DNA from: Pontibacter fetidus
Lineage (GTDB): Bacteria; Bacteroidota; Bacteroidia; Cytophagales; Hymenobacteraceae
Assembly: GCF_010119545.1 (NCBI RefSeq)
Contig: NZ_JAAEAA010000004.1
Coordinates: forward strand, 1 to 64,000
DNA: 64,000 bases
Reading direction: 5' to 3'
This document shows positions 26,674-35,027 of the stretch, in pieces (positions within the stretch are counted from its first letter, which is position 1; every line of letters starts with the position of its first letter). The notes under the pieces are model-generated. The model was not told where the DNA came from and did no database searches. It worked only from the letters and a program-made list of their open reading frames with translations. Position numbers and translations under genes: made by a program.

Positions 26674-28872
26674 ATGAAAAACCTGAAACCTGCAGCCGCC
26701 TATGTAGGCACGCTGCTCTCTGCTTCGTTGGTGGTTGCTACAGGCTGCTCGCCCGGAAACACTACTACGGCTACCAATACCACCACCACCGAGCAAACTG
26801 CAACAGCTACCACTACAGTTGCAGAACCACAGCCACCGGTTGCCAAAAAGGTACCAAAGCAGCTTACCCAGCACGGCCACACCCGCACTGACAATTACTA
26901 TTGGCTAAACCAACCGGAAGACCCGGAAGTAATTGCCTACCTGAATGCTGAAAATGCCTACACAAAGCAGATGATGGCACATACCGAAGCCCTGCAGGAG
27001 AAACTTTACAACGAAATAGTGGGCCGCATCAAACAGAAAGACGAATCAGTGCCATTTAAGGAGGACGGTTACTGGTACTATACTCGTTTTGAGGAAGGCA
27101 AAGAATACCCGATCTATGCCCGTAAAAAAGGCACCCTGACCGCGCCGGAAGAGATTATGGTAAATGCCAACGAACGCGCCGAAGGCCTTAGCTATTATGC
27201 TGCCTCTGGCATGAACGTGAGCCCGAATAACCAGCTGCTGGCTTTTGGCGAAGACACCGTGAGCCGCCGCAAATACACTATCCGTTTTAAAGACCTGAAA
27301 ACCGGAAAATTATTACCAGACCATATACCGAACACAACGGGCGGTGCCGTATGGGCCAATGATAACAAAACCGTATACTATACCATGAAGGACCCGGCCT
27401 TGCGTTCCTTCAAAATCTTTAAACACACCTTAGGCACACCAGCCACGCAAGACAAGGAAGTATACCACGAAGCCGACGAAACCTTCAGCACGTTTGTGTA
27501 CAAGACCAAGTCAGATAAGTATATTATAGTTGGCAGCTCCAGCACGATGGCCAACGAGTATCGTTACCTGGATGCCAGCAACCCGAATGGCACTTTTAAA
27601 GTGATTCAGCCTCGCGAGCGCGGGTTAGAGTATAGTGTTGACCACTTTGGCGACAAGTTTTACATTGTAACCAACAAAGATGGGGCTACCAACTTTAAAC
27701 TAATGCAAACGCCTGTTACCAAGCCCGGAAAAGCCAATTGGAAAGATGTAATTGCGCACCGCGAAGATGTGTTGTTAGAAGGTATCGAGATATTTAAGGA
27801 TTACCTGGCCTTGCAGGAACGCAAAAACGGTCTTACCCAGATCAGAATAAAAAAATGGAACGATCCGAAAGTAGATTACCATATTGATTTCGGGGAAGAG
27901 ACTTATGCTGCCAACATCGGCATGAACCCTGACTTTGACAGCAAAGAACTACGCTACGAGTATAGCTCACTTACCACGCCTAATTCTACCTACGATTTTA
28001 ACATGCAGACAAAAGAGAAGCAGCTGCTGAAACGACAGGAAGTGGTAGGTGATTTTGACCCGGAACGCTACGAAGCCAAGCGCATTTATGCTACCGCCGA
28101 CGATGGCACCAAAATTCCGATATCGCTGGTGTACCGCAAAGGCCTGAAACTGGATGGCAATAACCCTACTCTGCTGTATGCTTATGGCTCGTATGGTAAC
28201 AGTACCAATGCCGGCTTTAGCTCTGTACGTTTAAGCTTGCTTGATCGTGGTTTCGTGTATGCTATTGCCCACATTCGGGGTGGCCAGGAGATGGGCCGTA
28301 AGTGGTACGAAGAAGGTAAAATGCTGAAAAAGAAAAATACCTTTACCGACTTTATTGATGCATCAGAATACCTGATAGCGCAAAAGTATACTAACCCGGA
28401 TAAACTGTTTGCACAAGGCGGTAGTGCTGGCGGGTTGCTGATGGGTGCCGTGGTAAACATGCGACCTGACCTGTATAAAGGCGTACTGGCTGCTGTACCA
28501 TTTGTAGATGTGGTTACTACTATGCTGGACACAAGTATACCACTTACCACAGGTGAGTTTGATGAATGGGGCAACCCGGCCGAAAAACAGTATTACGATT
28601 ATATGCTGTCGTACTCGCCATATGATAACGTAGAAGCCAAAGATTACCCGAACATGCTCGTAACCACCGGCCTGCACGACTCTCAGGTACAATACTGGGA
28701 ACCAGCCAAATGGGTAGCCAAGCTCCGCGACATGAAAACCGATGATAACATGCTGTTGCTGCACACCAACATGGAGGCCGGTCATGGCGGCGCTTCAGGC
28801 CGTTTCCAGCGTTACAAAGAAACTGCCCTGCAATATGCGTTCATACTTAACCTGGTCAATCAGAATAAGTAA
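26674..28872 (+). CDS. S9A prolyl oligopeptidase lipoprotein (protease II-like)
   Basis: The 732-residue protein has a lipoprotein signal (VVATGC, Cys25), a Thr-rich linker, a seven-blade-type propeller and an alpha/beta hydrolase domain. The catalytic Ser lies in GGSAGG (about 587-592), Asp in TGLHDSQVQYWEP and His in EAGHGGASGRFQRYKE. The final motif is typical of the PtrB/oligopeptidase B branch. It should cleave short peptides after Pro or basic residues at the envelope. A terminator follows. Confidence 0.9.
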   Translation: MKNLKPAAAYVGTLLSASLVVATGCSPGNTTTATNTTTTEQTATATTTVAEPQPPVAKKVPKQLTQHGHTRTDNYYWLNQPEDPEVIAYLNAENAYTKQMMAHTEALQEKLYNEIVGRIKQKDESVPFKEDGYWYYTRFEEGKEYPIYARKKGTLTAPEEIMVNANERAEGLSYYAASGMNVSPNNQLLAFGEDTVSRRKYTIRFKDLKTGKLLPDHIPNTTGGAVWANDNKTVYYTMKDPALRSFKIFKHTLGTPATQDKEVYHEADETFSTFVYKTKSDKYIIVGSSSTMANEYRYLDASNPNGTFKVIQPRERGLEYSVDHFGDKFYIVTNKDGATNFKLMQTPVTKPGKANWKDVIAHREDVLLEGIEIFKDYLALQERKNGLTQIRIKKWNDPKVDYHIDFGEETYAANIGMNPDFDSKELRYEYSSLTTPNSTYDFNMQTKEKQLLKRQEVVGDFDPERYEAKRIYATADDGTKIPISLVYRKGLKLDGNNPTLLYAYGSYGNSTNAGFSSVRLSLLDRGFVYAIAHIRGGQEMGRKWYEEGKMLKKKNTFTDFIDASEYLIAQKYTNPDKLFAQGGSAGGLLMGAVVNMRPDLYKGVLAAVPFVDVVTTMLDTSIPLTTGEFDEWGNPAEKQYYDYMLSYSPYDNVEAKDYPNMLVTTGLHDSQVQYWEPAKWVAKLRDMKTDDNMLLLHTNMEAGHGGASGRFQRYKETALQYAFILNLVNQNK

Positions 28873-28887
28873 TTTTAGGTTATAGAT

Positions 28888-28926
28888 AAAAAAGGCCGCT
28901 GCTATACTTTAGCAGTGGCCTTTTTT
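28888..28926 (+). terminator. Rho-independent terminator
   Basis: AAAAAAGGCCGCTGCTA pairs with TAGCAGTGGCCTTTTTT (one mismatch), 15 bp after the peptidase stop. Confidence 0.85.
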
Positions 28927-29130
28927 GTAATGTCATTTCAAACTATGTGAAAAATCTGTTTGCAACTATAGTTGGTGAAGACCTAGCAGCGTGCGCAGCT
29001 CCTGCTAGCGTCTAATACGGTTACTTCTTCGTCATCCCAAGCATTCTTGAGACGCGAGTCGAAAAGAGCCAGCGTAGCTGTGAGGGATCTTATATGGCCT
29101 ATAGTTTTGCATTTGTTATTTCGACGAAAG

Positions 29131-29402
29131 GAGAAATCTGTTTCGGTTATAGTTTCTGATTGATTCAACTTTAACCAAGCTATCCTTTCAAACTTCTTGA
29201 ATTCCTGGGAGCTTTACTTACCTATCGTTTCATCTCAAGCTTTGGTGCCCTCACGGCCGGGAGGCCCCGTCTTAGGGCATCGCGCTGCTGCCTTCTTGCT
29301 ATCCTCGTACCTCGGATTGGCTCATGCCACCGCAACAAGTCAAAGGCGCTCAACCCAAAGACTGCGATACTTCTACTATTGGCCGCTATCTATAGTTTGA
29401 AC
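29131..29402 (+). repeat. Dispersed structured element, copy A
   Basis: The conserved core 29204-29402 (CCTGGGAGCTTTACTTACCT start, CTATAGTTTGAAC end) matches 44473-44670 on the other strand with few changes. Weaker similarity extends back to GAGAAATCT at 29131. GC-rich hairpins are visible (GGCCGGGAGGCC). A 67-codon frame across it is not considered a gene. Confidence 0.8.
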
Positions 29403-29441
29403 CAGTAAGCTTCGAGATTGATCATGGCTATAGTTTCGTAG

Positions 29442-29461
29442 GGACAGGTCGCGACCTGTCC
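29442..29461. repeat. Perfect 20-bp palindrome, copy A
   Basis: GGACAGGTCGCGACCTGTCC; identical copy at 44414-44433. Confidence 0.9.
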
Positions 29462-29508
29462 GCTCACAGGCTTTAACTATAGAACTATAAAGTCAGCTAT
29501 AGCAGAAA

Positions 29509-29536
29509 GTCCCCCTTTGAAGGGGCAAGGGGATGA
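29509..29536 (+). repeat. REP-like CCCCCTTTGAAGGGG unit
   Basis: A diverged unit of the family at 3338-3440 (CAAGGGGATG instead of TAGGGGGATG). Confidence 0.6.
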
Positions 29537-29582
29537 CAACGGGAACTATAGAAATATACTGTTAACTATAGCAGTCCCAAAA

Positions 29583-29617
29583 AACTCCCCTCCTTAGACA
29601 AGGAGGGGCTGGGGTGA
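29583..29617 (+). repeat. CTCCCCTCC hairpin repeat
   Basis: CCCCTCCTT / AAGGAGGGG hairpin followed by CTGGGGTGA, related to the unit at 29755-29796. Confidence 0.6.
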
Positions 29618-29710
29618 TTCGATAAACGAACTATAGAATCATAGCCAGCGTCCTTGCCGTAGTTGTCCCTGCCGGGCCAGTTGCATCTGGAGATACAACA
29701 TCATAGTTAG

Positions 29711-29734
29711 TCACGAGTCTGGAGACTCGCGCCA
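29711..29734 (+). repeat. TCACGAG...CTCGCGCCA repeat
   Basis: A short hairpin unit sharing both ends with 46142-46165; the arms differ but stay complementary (GAGTC/GACTC here, GAGCG/CGCTC there). Confidence 0.6.
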
Positions 29735-29754
29735 GCGTATGAATAGCTAAAAAA

Positions 29755-29796
29755 ACCCTCTCCTGTTTTTAGGAGAGGGCTGGGGTGAGGTAAAAT
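29755..29796 (+). repeat. CCCTCTCC / GGAGAGGG hairpin repeat
   Basis: CCCTCTCCTGTTTTTAGGAG hairpin plus GCTGGGGTGAGGTAAAA tail; also at 217-257 and inverted at 44318-44363. Confidence 0.7.
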
Positions 29797-29836
29797 GCCA
29801 GCGATGGAACTACGTACGCTACCAGTTCTAAAAAAC

Positions 29837-30835
29837 TTAACTAACTGAAACTACAATTTTACCGAATTGCTTACCAGCTTCCATGTAACGCATGGCTTCT
29901 TCGGTTTGCTCCAGTTTAAAGATACTGTCAACTATAGGAATTATTTTTTTATCGCGCACAAACGCTACCATTTCGGCAAAATCCTGGTTGGTGCCCATGG
30001 TGCTGCCATGTATCGCCAGTTGCTTCCAGAATATTTCCGCTGGGTTTATCTGCCCGATCATACCGGTAGTACCACCATAAATGCCGATGCGCCCGCCCGG
30101 CTTCGCCAGCTTTACTAACTGCACAAACCCTTCGCCAGCAGCGCCATCTATACTTACATCAAAGCCACCAACTATAGCTTTCAGCTCTTTGCCCCAGTTC
30201 TCTTTTTTATAATTGATACCACCTGTGGCACCCAGTTTTTTGGCCGCTTCGATCTTCTCGTCAGAGCCGGACGTTACCCATACTTCGGCACCAGCGGCAA
30301 TGGCAAATTGCAGGGCAAATAAGGCAACTCCACCACCTGCACCGGTAATCAGCACTTTCTCGCCAGCCTTTAAACCGCATTTAGTAAACATGGCACGGTA
30401 AGCAGTAACACCAGCCAATGGCAGGGAGGCGGCTTCTTCAAAACTTAAATGCGCTGGCTTCTCATGCAGGTTGGCAGCTCGTACTTTTACGAACTCGGCA
30501 AAAGCACCATCTTCGGGCATGCCCAGCACTTTATAGTTATGGCTATGCGCGTGTGGGTTGTCGCCCCAGTCTGACGACGGATCTATAATAACTTCTTTCC
30601 CAATCCAGCTTTCAGCTACACCTTCGCCTACTTCGGTAACTATACCAGCGCCATCCGAGCCAAGTATAGTTGGATACTCTTTCGTGAAGTAACGCCCATA
30701 CTGAATATACACGTCGCGGTGATTGAGTGCGGCAGCTTTTACCTGTACGATGGCTTCGCCGGGGCCGGCAACTGGCTTTTCTTTCTCTATCAGTACAAAC
30801 GGGGAATTTATGGCTTCCAGGTATATCGCTTTCAT
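29837..30835 (-). CDS. Zinc-type alcohol dehydrogenase-like / quinone oxidoreductase (MDR family)
   Basis: ATG at 30835 (MKAIYLEAINSPFVLIEKEK) gives 332 residues; the longer upstream frame adds 25 unlikely residues. The GroES-like N-domain (AAALNHRDVYIQYGRY, GSDGAGIV) and the NAD(P)-binding domain with GAGGGVALFALQFA are typical of the medium-chain dehydrogenase/reductase superfamily. It likely reduces a carbonyl or quinone with NADPH. A divergent GNAT gene lies upstream. Confidence 0.88.
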   Translation of the reverse strand: MKAIYLEAINSPFVLIEKEKPVAGPGEAIVQVKAAALNHRDVYIQYGRYFTKEYPTILGSDGAGIVTEVGEGVAESWIGKEVIIDPSSDWGDNPHAHSHNYKVLGMPEDGAFAEFVKVRAANLHEKPAHLSFEEAASLPLAGVTAYRAMFTKCGLKAGEKVLITGAGGGVALFALQFAIAAGAEVWVTSGSDEKIEAAKKLGATGGINYKKENWGKELKAIVGGFDVSIDGAAGEGFVQLVKLAKPGGRIGIYGGTTGMIGQINPAEIFWKQLAIHGSTMGTNQDFAEMVAFVRDKKIIPIVDSIFKLEQTEEAMRYMEAGKQFGKIVVSVS

Positions 30836-30952
30836 AATCAAACTATAGGTTATTGCTAGTACAAAGGTATCATTTCCGGCTAAAGCACAAAGCTGTAATA
30901 GGGTTGGCATTTATTACTGCAGCGTTTAACTTGCACCTATAGCTACAATTTT

Positions 30953-31450
30953 ATGAACAACTATAGCATCAGAACTGCCACTATTGCCGACATCCCAACT
31001 ATAAAAAAGCTGGCCGAAGCTACCTGGGAACCAACTTATAAAACCATACTTACCAAAGAACAGATTGACTATATGTTTGAGGTAATCTATACTTCTAAAG
31101 CTTTGGAGAACCAAATGCAGGATGGGCAAACATTTTTATTGCTGTTTGAGGAGGAAATTCCGCTCGGTTTTGCCAGCTATAGCTTAAAAGATGCCGATGC
31201 TAATGTGTACAAACTGAACAAAATATACCTGTTACCCGGGCGCCAGGGCAAGGGGTTAGGCAAATTGCTTTTAACCTATGCCGAAAATGAAGTACGGCAA
31301 CTGGGCGGGACTATACTTGACCTGAACGTAAACAAATTTAATAAGGCAAAACAGTTTTATGAGACCTGCGGCTACCATGTGCACCACGAAGAAGATATTC
31401 CGATCGGCTCCTATTGGATGAACGACTATGTAATGCGGAAGGAACTATAA
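30953..31450 (+). CDS. GNAT family N-acetyltransferase
   Basis: The 165-residue protein carries the acetyl-CoA-binding motif A (LNKIYLLPGRQGKGLGKLLL near 88-107, with R/QxxGxG/A) and a closing NKFNKAKQFYETCGYHVHHE. It transfers an acetyl group to an amine; the acceptor cannot be predicted. A terminator begins at its stop codon. Confidence 0.88.
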   Translation: MNNYSIRTATIADIPTIKKLAEATWEPTYKTILTKEQIDYMFEVIYTSKALENQMQDGQTFLLLFEEEIPLGFASYSLKDADANVYKLNKIYLLPGRQGKGLGKLLLTYAENEVRQLGGTILDLNVNKFNKAKQFYETCGYHVHHEEDIPIGSYWMNDYVMRKEL

Positions 31451-31479
31451 AAAAGGGCAGCCACACGGCTGCCCTTTTT
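31450..31479. terminator. Bidirectional terminator
   Basis: AAAAAGGGCAGCC / GGCTGCCCTTTTT with a 4-base loop between converging genes. Confidence 0.88.
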
Positions 31480-31514
31480 AGCTACTTTAAACTTAAGCAA
31501 ACAAAATTCTGGTG

Positions 31515-32735
31515 TTAGTTATGAGCTATCGGATCTGCATTACCATCCGGGTCTCCGGTTACATAACCATCTGTGCTAATATTCCCTAGCAACAACAGAC
31601 CTGCCACGTGCGGCGACGCCATAGATGTACCACTGATCGTGTTATATGCACCACCTTTCCAGGTTGACTTGATGCTTACACCAGGGGCACAGTAATCTAC
31701 AGGCGGGTTGCCATAGTTAGAGAACGATGCAAACTTATTATTGATATCCATCGCAGACACAGTATACACGTTAGCGTGGTTCACGCGTGCAGGCGATGAT
31801 GTATTGGCATGTGCACTTTCGTTACCAGCCGCAATAGCAAATTTAATGCCCTTGCCCGCAGCATTTAATACCGCCTGGTCTAACGCGTCAGAAGTAGGTC
31901 CACCTAAGCTCATGTTAGCAGCGTCACCAGATTTACCATTGGCAGCTACATAGTCTACACCAGCAATTACACCAGAGTAAGAACCGCTTCCACGGCTGTC
32001 AAGCACTTTAACGGCAACTACAGTTGCATCGTAAGCCACACCTACCACACCAATGCCATTACCTTTTTTAGCGCCTATCGTTCCGGCTACGTGCGTTCCG
32101 TGTCCGTTGCCATCGTCGGCGCTACCTGCATCTCTGCCACTTGTAAACATGGTCACGCTGCGGGCTACATCTACGTTCAGGTCTGGGTGGTCAAGGTCTA
32201 TACCTGTGTCAATTACCCAGGCAGTTTTACCAGCACCGCTGGCCGAGCCAACACGCGTAACACCGTAAGGTACTTCTTCGCCGGTAGAGCCGCCGCCACC
32301 AGTACCTGGTTTGGCAAGCATTACTATTCTATCTGGCTCTATGTAGGCTACACGGTCATCGTTGCGTAGTTTTTCAACATCTGCAGGTGTAAGATTTGCA
32401 ACCACACCAACCAGCGCTTTGCCGTAAGCCCTCTCTATAGCAAAGTCCTTAACGTTGTTAGCTTTAAAAACATCCACACCCATTTGGCGTGCTCTTTCCA
32501 TACTCTGCGCATGTGTAACAGCATCACTCATACGCTCATTTCCTTGCTTAAATACAATTATGTATTTACCAGGAATAACAGCTCCGTTTTGGCTGTTTTG
32601 CTGTAAAGCATCTTCCGTAGCTACTGCATCAACTGTTTCGGTATCGCAGGATGTAAAGGTGAACGAGGCTGCAACAATAGCAGTACCAAACAGGACTGAC
32701 CGCATGGTATTGCGAATTTGTAAGGTGTTTTTCAT
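31515..32735 (-). CDS. S8 subtilisin-like serine peptidase lipoprotein
   Basis: The 406-residue protein has a lipoprotein signal (TFTSCDT, Cys30), an I9-type propeptide (about 50-130: YIIVFKQGNERMSDAV...DDRVAYIEPDRIV) and a full subtilase domain. The triad is Asp in VIDTGIDLDHPDL, His in GNGHGTHVAGT and Ser in GTSMASPHVAG. It is thus an autoprocessed, envelope-attached endopeptidase. The short C-terminus has no sorting domain. Confidence 0.93.
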   Translation of the reverse strand: MKNTLQIRNTMRSVLFGTAIVAASFTFTSCDTETVDAVATEDALQQNSQNGAVIPGKYIIVFKQGNERMSDAVTHAQSMERARQMGVDVFKANNVKDFAIERAYGKALVGVVANLTPADVEKLRNDDRVAYIEPDRIVMLAKPGTGGGGSTGEEVPYGVTRVGSASGAGKTAWVIDTGIDLDHPDLNVDVARSVTMFTSGRDAGSADDGNGHGTHVAGTIGAKKGNGIGVVGVAYDATVVAVKVLDSRGSGSYSGVIAGVDYVAANGKSGDAANMSLGGPTSDALDQAVLNAAGKGIKFAIAAGNESAHANTSSPARVNHANVYTVSAMDINNKFASFSNYGNPPVDYCAPGVSIKSTWKGGAYNTISGTSMASPHVAGLLLLGNISTDGYVTGDPDGNADPIAHN

Positions 32736-33129
32736 TTGTTTTTAAGGTGTTAAAGTGAAAAATAGGTAAGCAATTTTAATCCGGATTTATTGTAATATAT
32801 TGAATATGCGACACATAGGCAAATCATTATATAGTTAACGTACCATTTTCTTGCTAAATCACTATACAGGTACCTTCTTTACTTGTAATTTGTAACACAG
32901 GCTATAGTGCTTATCCTTACAACCCCGCATAAACGTGCAGTAACAACCTGGCTAACCGGCAAATGCTACTTTACAGAGGTAGCAACGTATACCTTGTTTA
33001 CTATGGTTGTAGTTACATACAAAACAAACATTATAAATATAATTCAATTAACGTAATAAACTACAGAAACGGACATTGGCATAAATGAACTGAATTTTGT
33101 AGCTTGAACCTGAACAAAACCTGAAAAAC
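32736..33129. other. AT-rich divergent spacer
   Basis: A 394-bp spacer between the divergent S8 peptidase and cyclophilin genes. It should hold both promoters, but I see no exact TAnnTTTG box. No ORF or repeat unit is supported. Confidence 0.5.
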
Positions 33130-33891
33130 GTGAGAAGCCTGCTCCTGAAATTTTCTTTAAATAATATATTCCTGATTGTCAGTGCACTGACGCTGTTAGC
33201 CTGCGGTCAAAACTCGGGAGACACAACAACAGATGCGCCAGCCGCCAAAACAGAAATTAACCCGGATACGATAGCGATCACTCCGGAAAATGTAAAACAG
33301 GTTTTGACCGATTATGCTGCACGTCACCCTGATAGTATAGCTGTAATTACCACCCGCCATGGCACTATTAAAGTGAGATTATACAAAGAAACTCCCATGC
33401 ACCGCGCCAACTTTGTACGCCTGGCCAAATCCGGGTTTTACGATCAGGGGGAGTTTTACAGGGTTGTAAAGGGATTTGCTATACAAGGCGGCGACTCAGA
33501 TAACCGCACCATGCGCCAGACTGCTTATAAAATACCACAGGAATTTAACCGGAAGTACATACACAAGAAAGGCGCCCTGGCCATGGCCCGCTACGGCGAT
33601 GACCGTAACCCCGACAAAGAATCATCATCGCATAATTTTTACATAGTGCAGGGCGAGCCAGTAGAACTATACGAACTACGCGAGTGGGAAAGAAAGCATA
33701 ATATTACCTATACCCCCGAGGAACTTAAACTATACCAGACGCTGGGCGGCGAACCATCGCTTGACACGGAATATACTGTGTTTGGTGAAGTAATAGAAGG
33801 CCTGGATGTAGTGGATAAGATTGCAGAAGAGCGTGTAGGTGCCAGCAGTTGGCCAGTGCAGATAGTGCCGCATACTATAAAAGTGCAGTAA
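33130..33891 (+). CDS. Cyclophilin-type peptidylprolyl isomerase lipoprotein
   Basis: A GTG start gives 253 residues with a lipoprotein signal (TLLACGQ, Cys25) and a cyclophilin domain: TRHGTIKVRLYKETPMHRAN, FYRVVKGFAIQGGDSD and ARYGDDRNPDKESSSHNFYI. It should catalyse proline isomerisation during folding of exported proteins. The domain contains an extra helical insertion (LREWERKHNITYTPEELKLY) typical of Bacteroidota versions. Confidence 0.9.
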   Translation: MRSLLLKFSLNNIFLIVSALTLLACGQNSGDTTTDAPAAKTEINPDTIAITPENVKQVLTDYAARHPDSIAVITTRHGTIKVRLYKETPMHRANFVRLAKSGFYDQGEFYRVVKGFAIQGGDSDNRTMRQTAYKIPQEFNRKYIHKKGALAMARYGDDRNPDKESSSHNFYIVQGEPVELYELREWERKHNITYTPEELKLYQTLGGEPSLDTEYTVFGEVIEGLDVVDKIAEERVGASSWPVQIVPHTIKVQ

Positions 33892-33920
33892 GAGTCGGTT
33901 TTATAGTTTTAGCGGCCAGG

Positions 33921-34889
33921 TTACGTATTGTTACTTCCCTGGTTAGCTGTTTTTTGCTCGTCTACTACATACAGGGGCCTGCCTTGCACGTTGTTAAACA
34001 CGCGGGCCAGGTACTCTCCTGCTATGCCTATACAAATAAGCTGCACACCTCCCAAAAACAGTACGCTCAGAATAATAGATGCCCACCCTTCGACATAATC
34101 TTTAAAAACCAGCCGCGCCAGCAACGTATAAATCATCAACAGGAAGGCAATACCGGAAACTATAAAACCCAGCATCGAAGCCATTTTAAGCGGAAAATCA
34201 GAGAAGGAAGTAATGCCGTCGAAAGCAAACCGGAGCATTTTGCGGTAAGTATAGCCGGAGGCACCATCAAAACGCTCCTCGCGGGTGTAGTTTAACCAGG
34301 TTTGCCTGAAGCCAACCCAGGCCACCTGGCCACGCAGAAACTTATTACGCTCAGGCATCTGTCTTAACACATTCACTACTTTAGCATCCATTATCCTGAA
34401 ATCGCCGGTATCTAACGGAATGTTTACATGCGTGATACGGGAAAGCAATCGGTAAAAGAATTTGGCAGTCACTTTTTTCAGATAGCTTTCGCCCTTTCGG
34501 TAAACTCTGCGGCCATACACCACTTCAAAACCTTCCTGCATTTTAGCATATAGCTCAGAAACTACCTCTGGAGGGTCCTGCAGGTCGGCATCCATTATCA
34601 CTACTGCTTTTCCGTTTGCCACATCCAGGCCGGCCGAAACAGCTACCTGGTGCCCAAAATTCCGGCTCAGACTTACATAACTGACCGCCGGATTAACAGC
34701 CGCCAACTGCTTTATTACCTGCAGAGAATTATCTATACTTCCGTCGTTTACAAACACCAACTCATACGTAACCTGCATCCGGTGCACTACTGCAAGCAGC
34801 CTTTCGAGCAGCAGCGGCAGGTTTTTTGCCTCGTTGTAAACAGGTATAACTATAGACAGGTCTGGGTAGTTTGCTGCAATCTGGGTCAT
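33921..34889 (-). CDS. Family 2 glycosyltransferase (DPM1/GtrB-like)
   Basis: The 322-residue protein starts with LSIVIPVYNEAKNLPLLLER and has the DxD-type metal site VIMDADLQDPPE near 95-106, then two C-terminal membrane helices (about 235-255 and 270-295). This layout fits polyprenyl-phosphate glycosyltransferases that load undecaprenyl phosphate with a sugar for later transfer outside the membrane. No glycan cluster is adjacent. Confidence 0.88.
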   Translation of the reverse strand: MTQIAANYPDLSIVIPVYNEAKNLPLLLERLLAVVHRMQVTYELVFVNDGSIDNSLQVIKQLAAVNPAVSYVSLSRNFGHQVAVSAGLDVANGKAVVIMDADLQDPPEVVSELYAKMQEGFEVVYGRRVYRKGESYLKKVTAKFFYRLLSRITHVNIPLDTGDFRIMDAKVVNVLRQMPERNKFLRGQVAWVGFRQTWLNYTREERFDGASGYTYRKMLRFAFDGITSFSDFPLKMASMLGFIVSGIAFLLMIYTLLARLVFKDYVEGWASIILSVLFLGGVQLICIGIAGEYLARVFNNVQGRPLYVVDEQKTANQGSNNT

Positions 34890-34977
34890 AGGGTTAACAG
34901 TGGCTTAATTACAAATATAGTAGTAAACCTAGGTTTATAGGTTGCTATATCCGTGTTTTATAGTTACCCCAAAAAAT

Positions 34978-35005
34978 AAAGGCGCTGCAACGTTGCAGCG
35001 CCTTT
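34978..35005. terminator. Perfect 28-bp palindromic terminator
   Basis: AAAGGCGCTGCAAC and its exact complement meet without a spacer, downstream of the M13 gene on the - strand. Confidence 0.85.
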
Positions 35006-35027
35006 ATGCCATAGTTTATAGTTGTAT

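Larger units (their letters stand above)
28930..29836. repeat. Intergenic repeat island A
   Basis: No gene is supported in this 0.9-kb stretch. It is built from modules: TTTCGACGAAAGGAGAAATCT-type words near 29114-29140, the structured element 29131-29402, the palindrome 29442-29461, hairpin repeats at 29509, 29583, 29711 and 29755, and many AACTATAG words. Short ORFs inside coincide with the repeats. Most modules recur inverted in island B (44122-44922). Confidence 0.8.

Noticed and set aside
28983-29168. 61-codon - strand frame
   Set aside because: Built from intergenic repeat words (GGAGAAATCT, GTCATCCC-like); no protein features.
29197-29400. 67-codon + strand frame
   Set aside because: It coincides with the dispersed element copy A, has no family features, and its composition follows the repeat.
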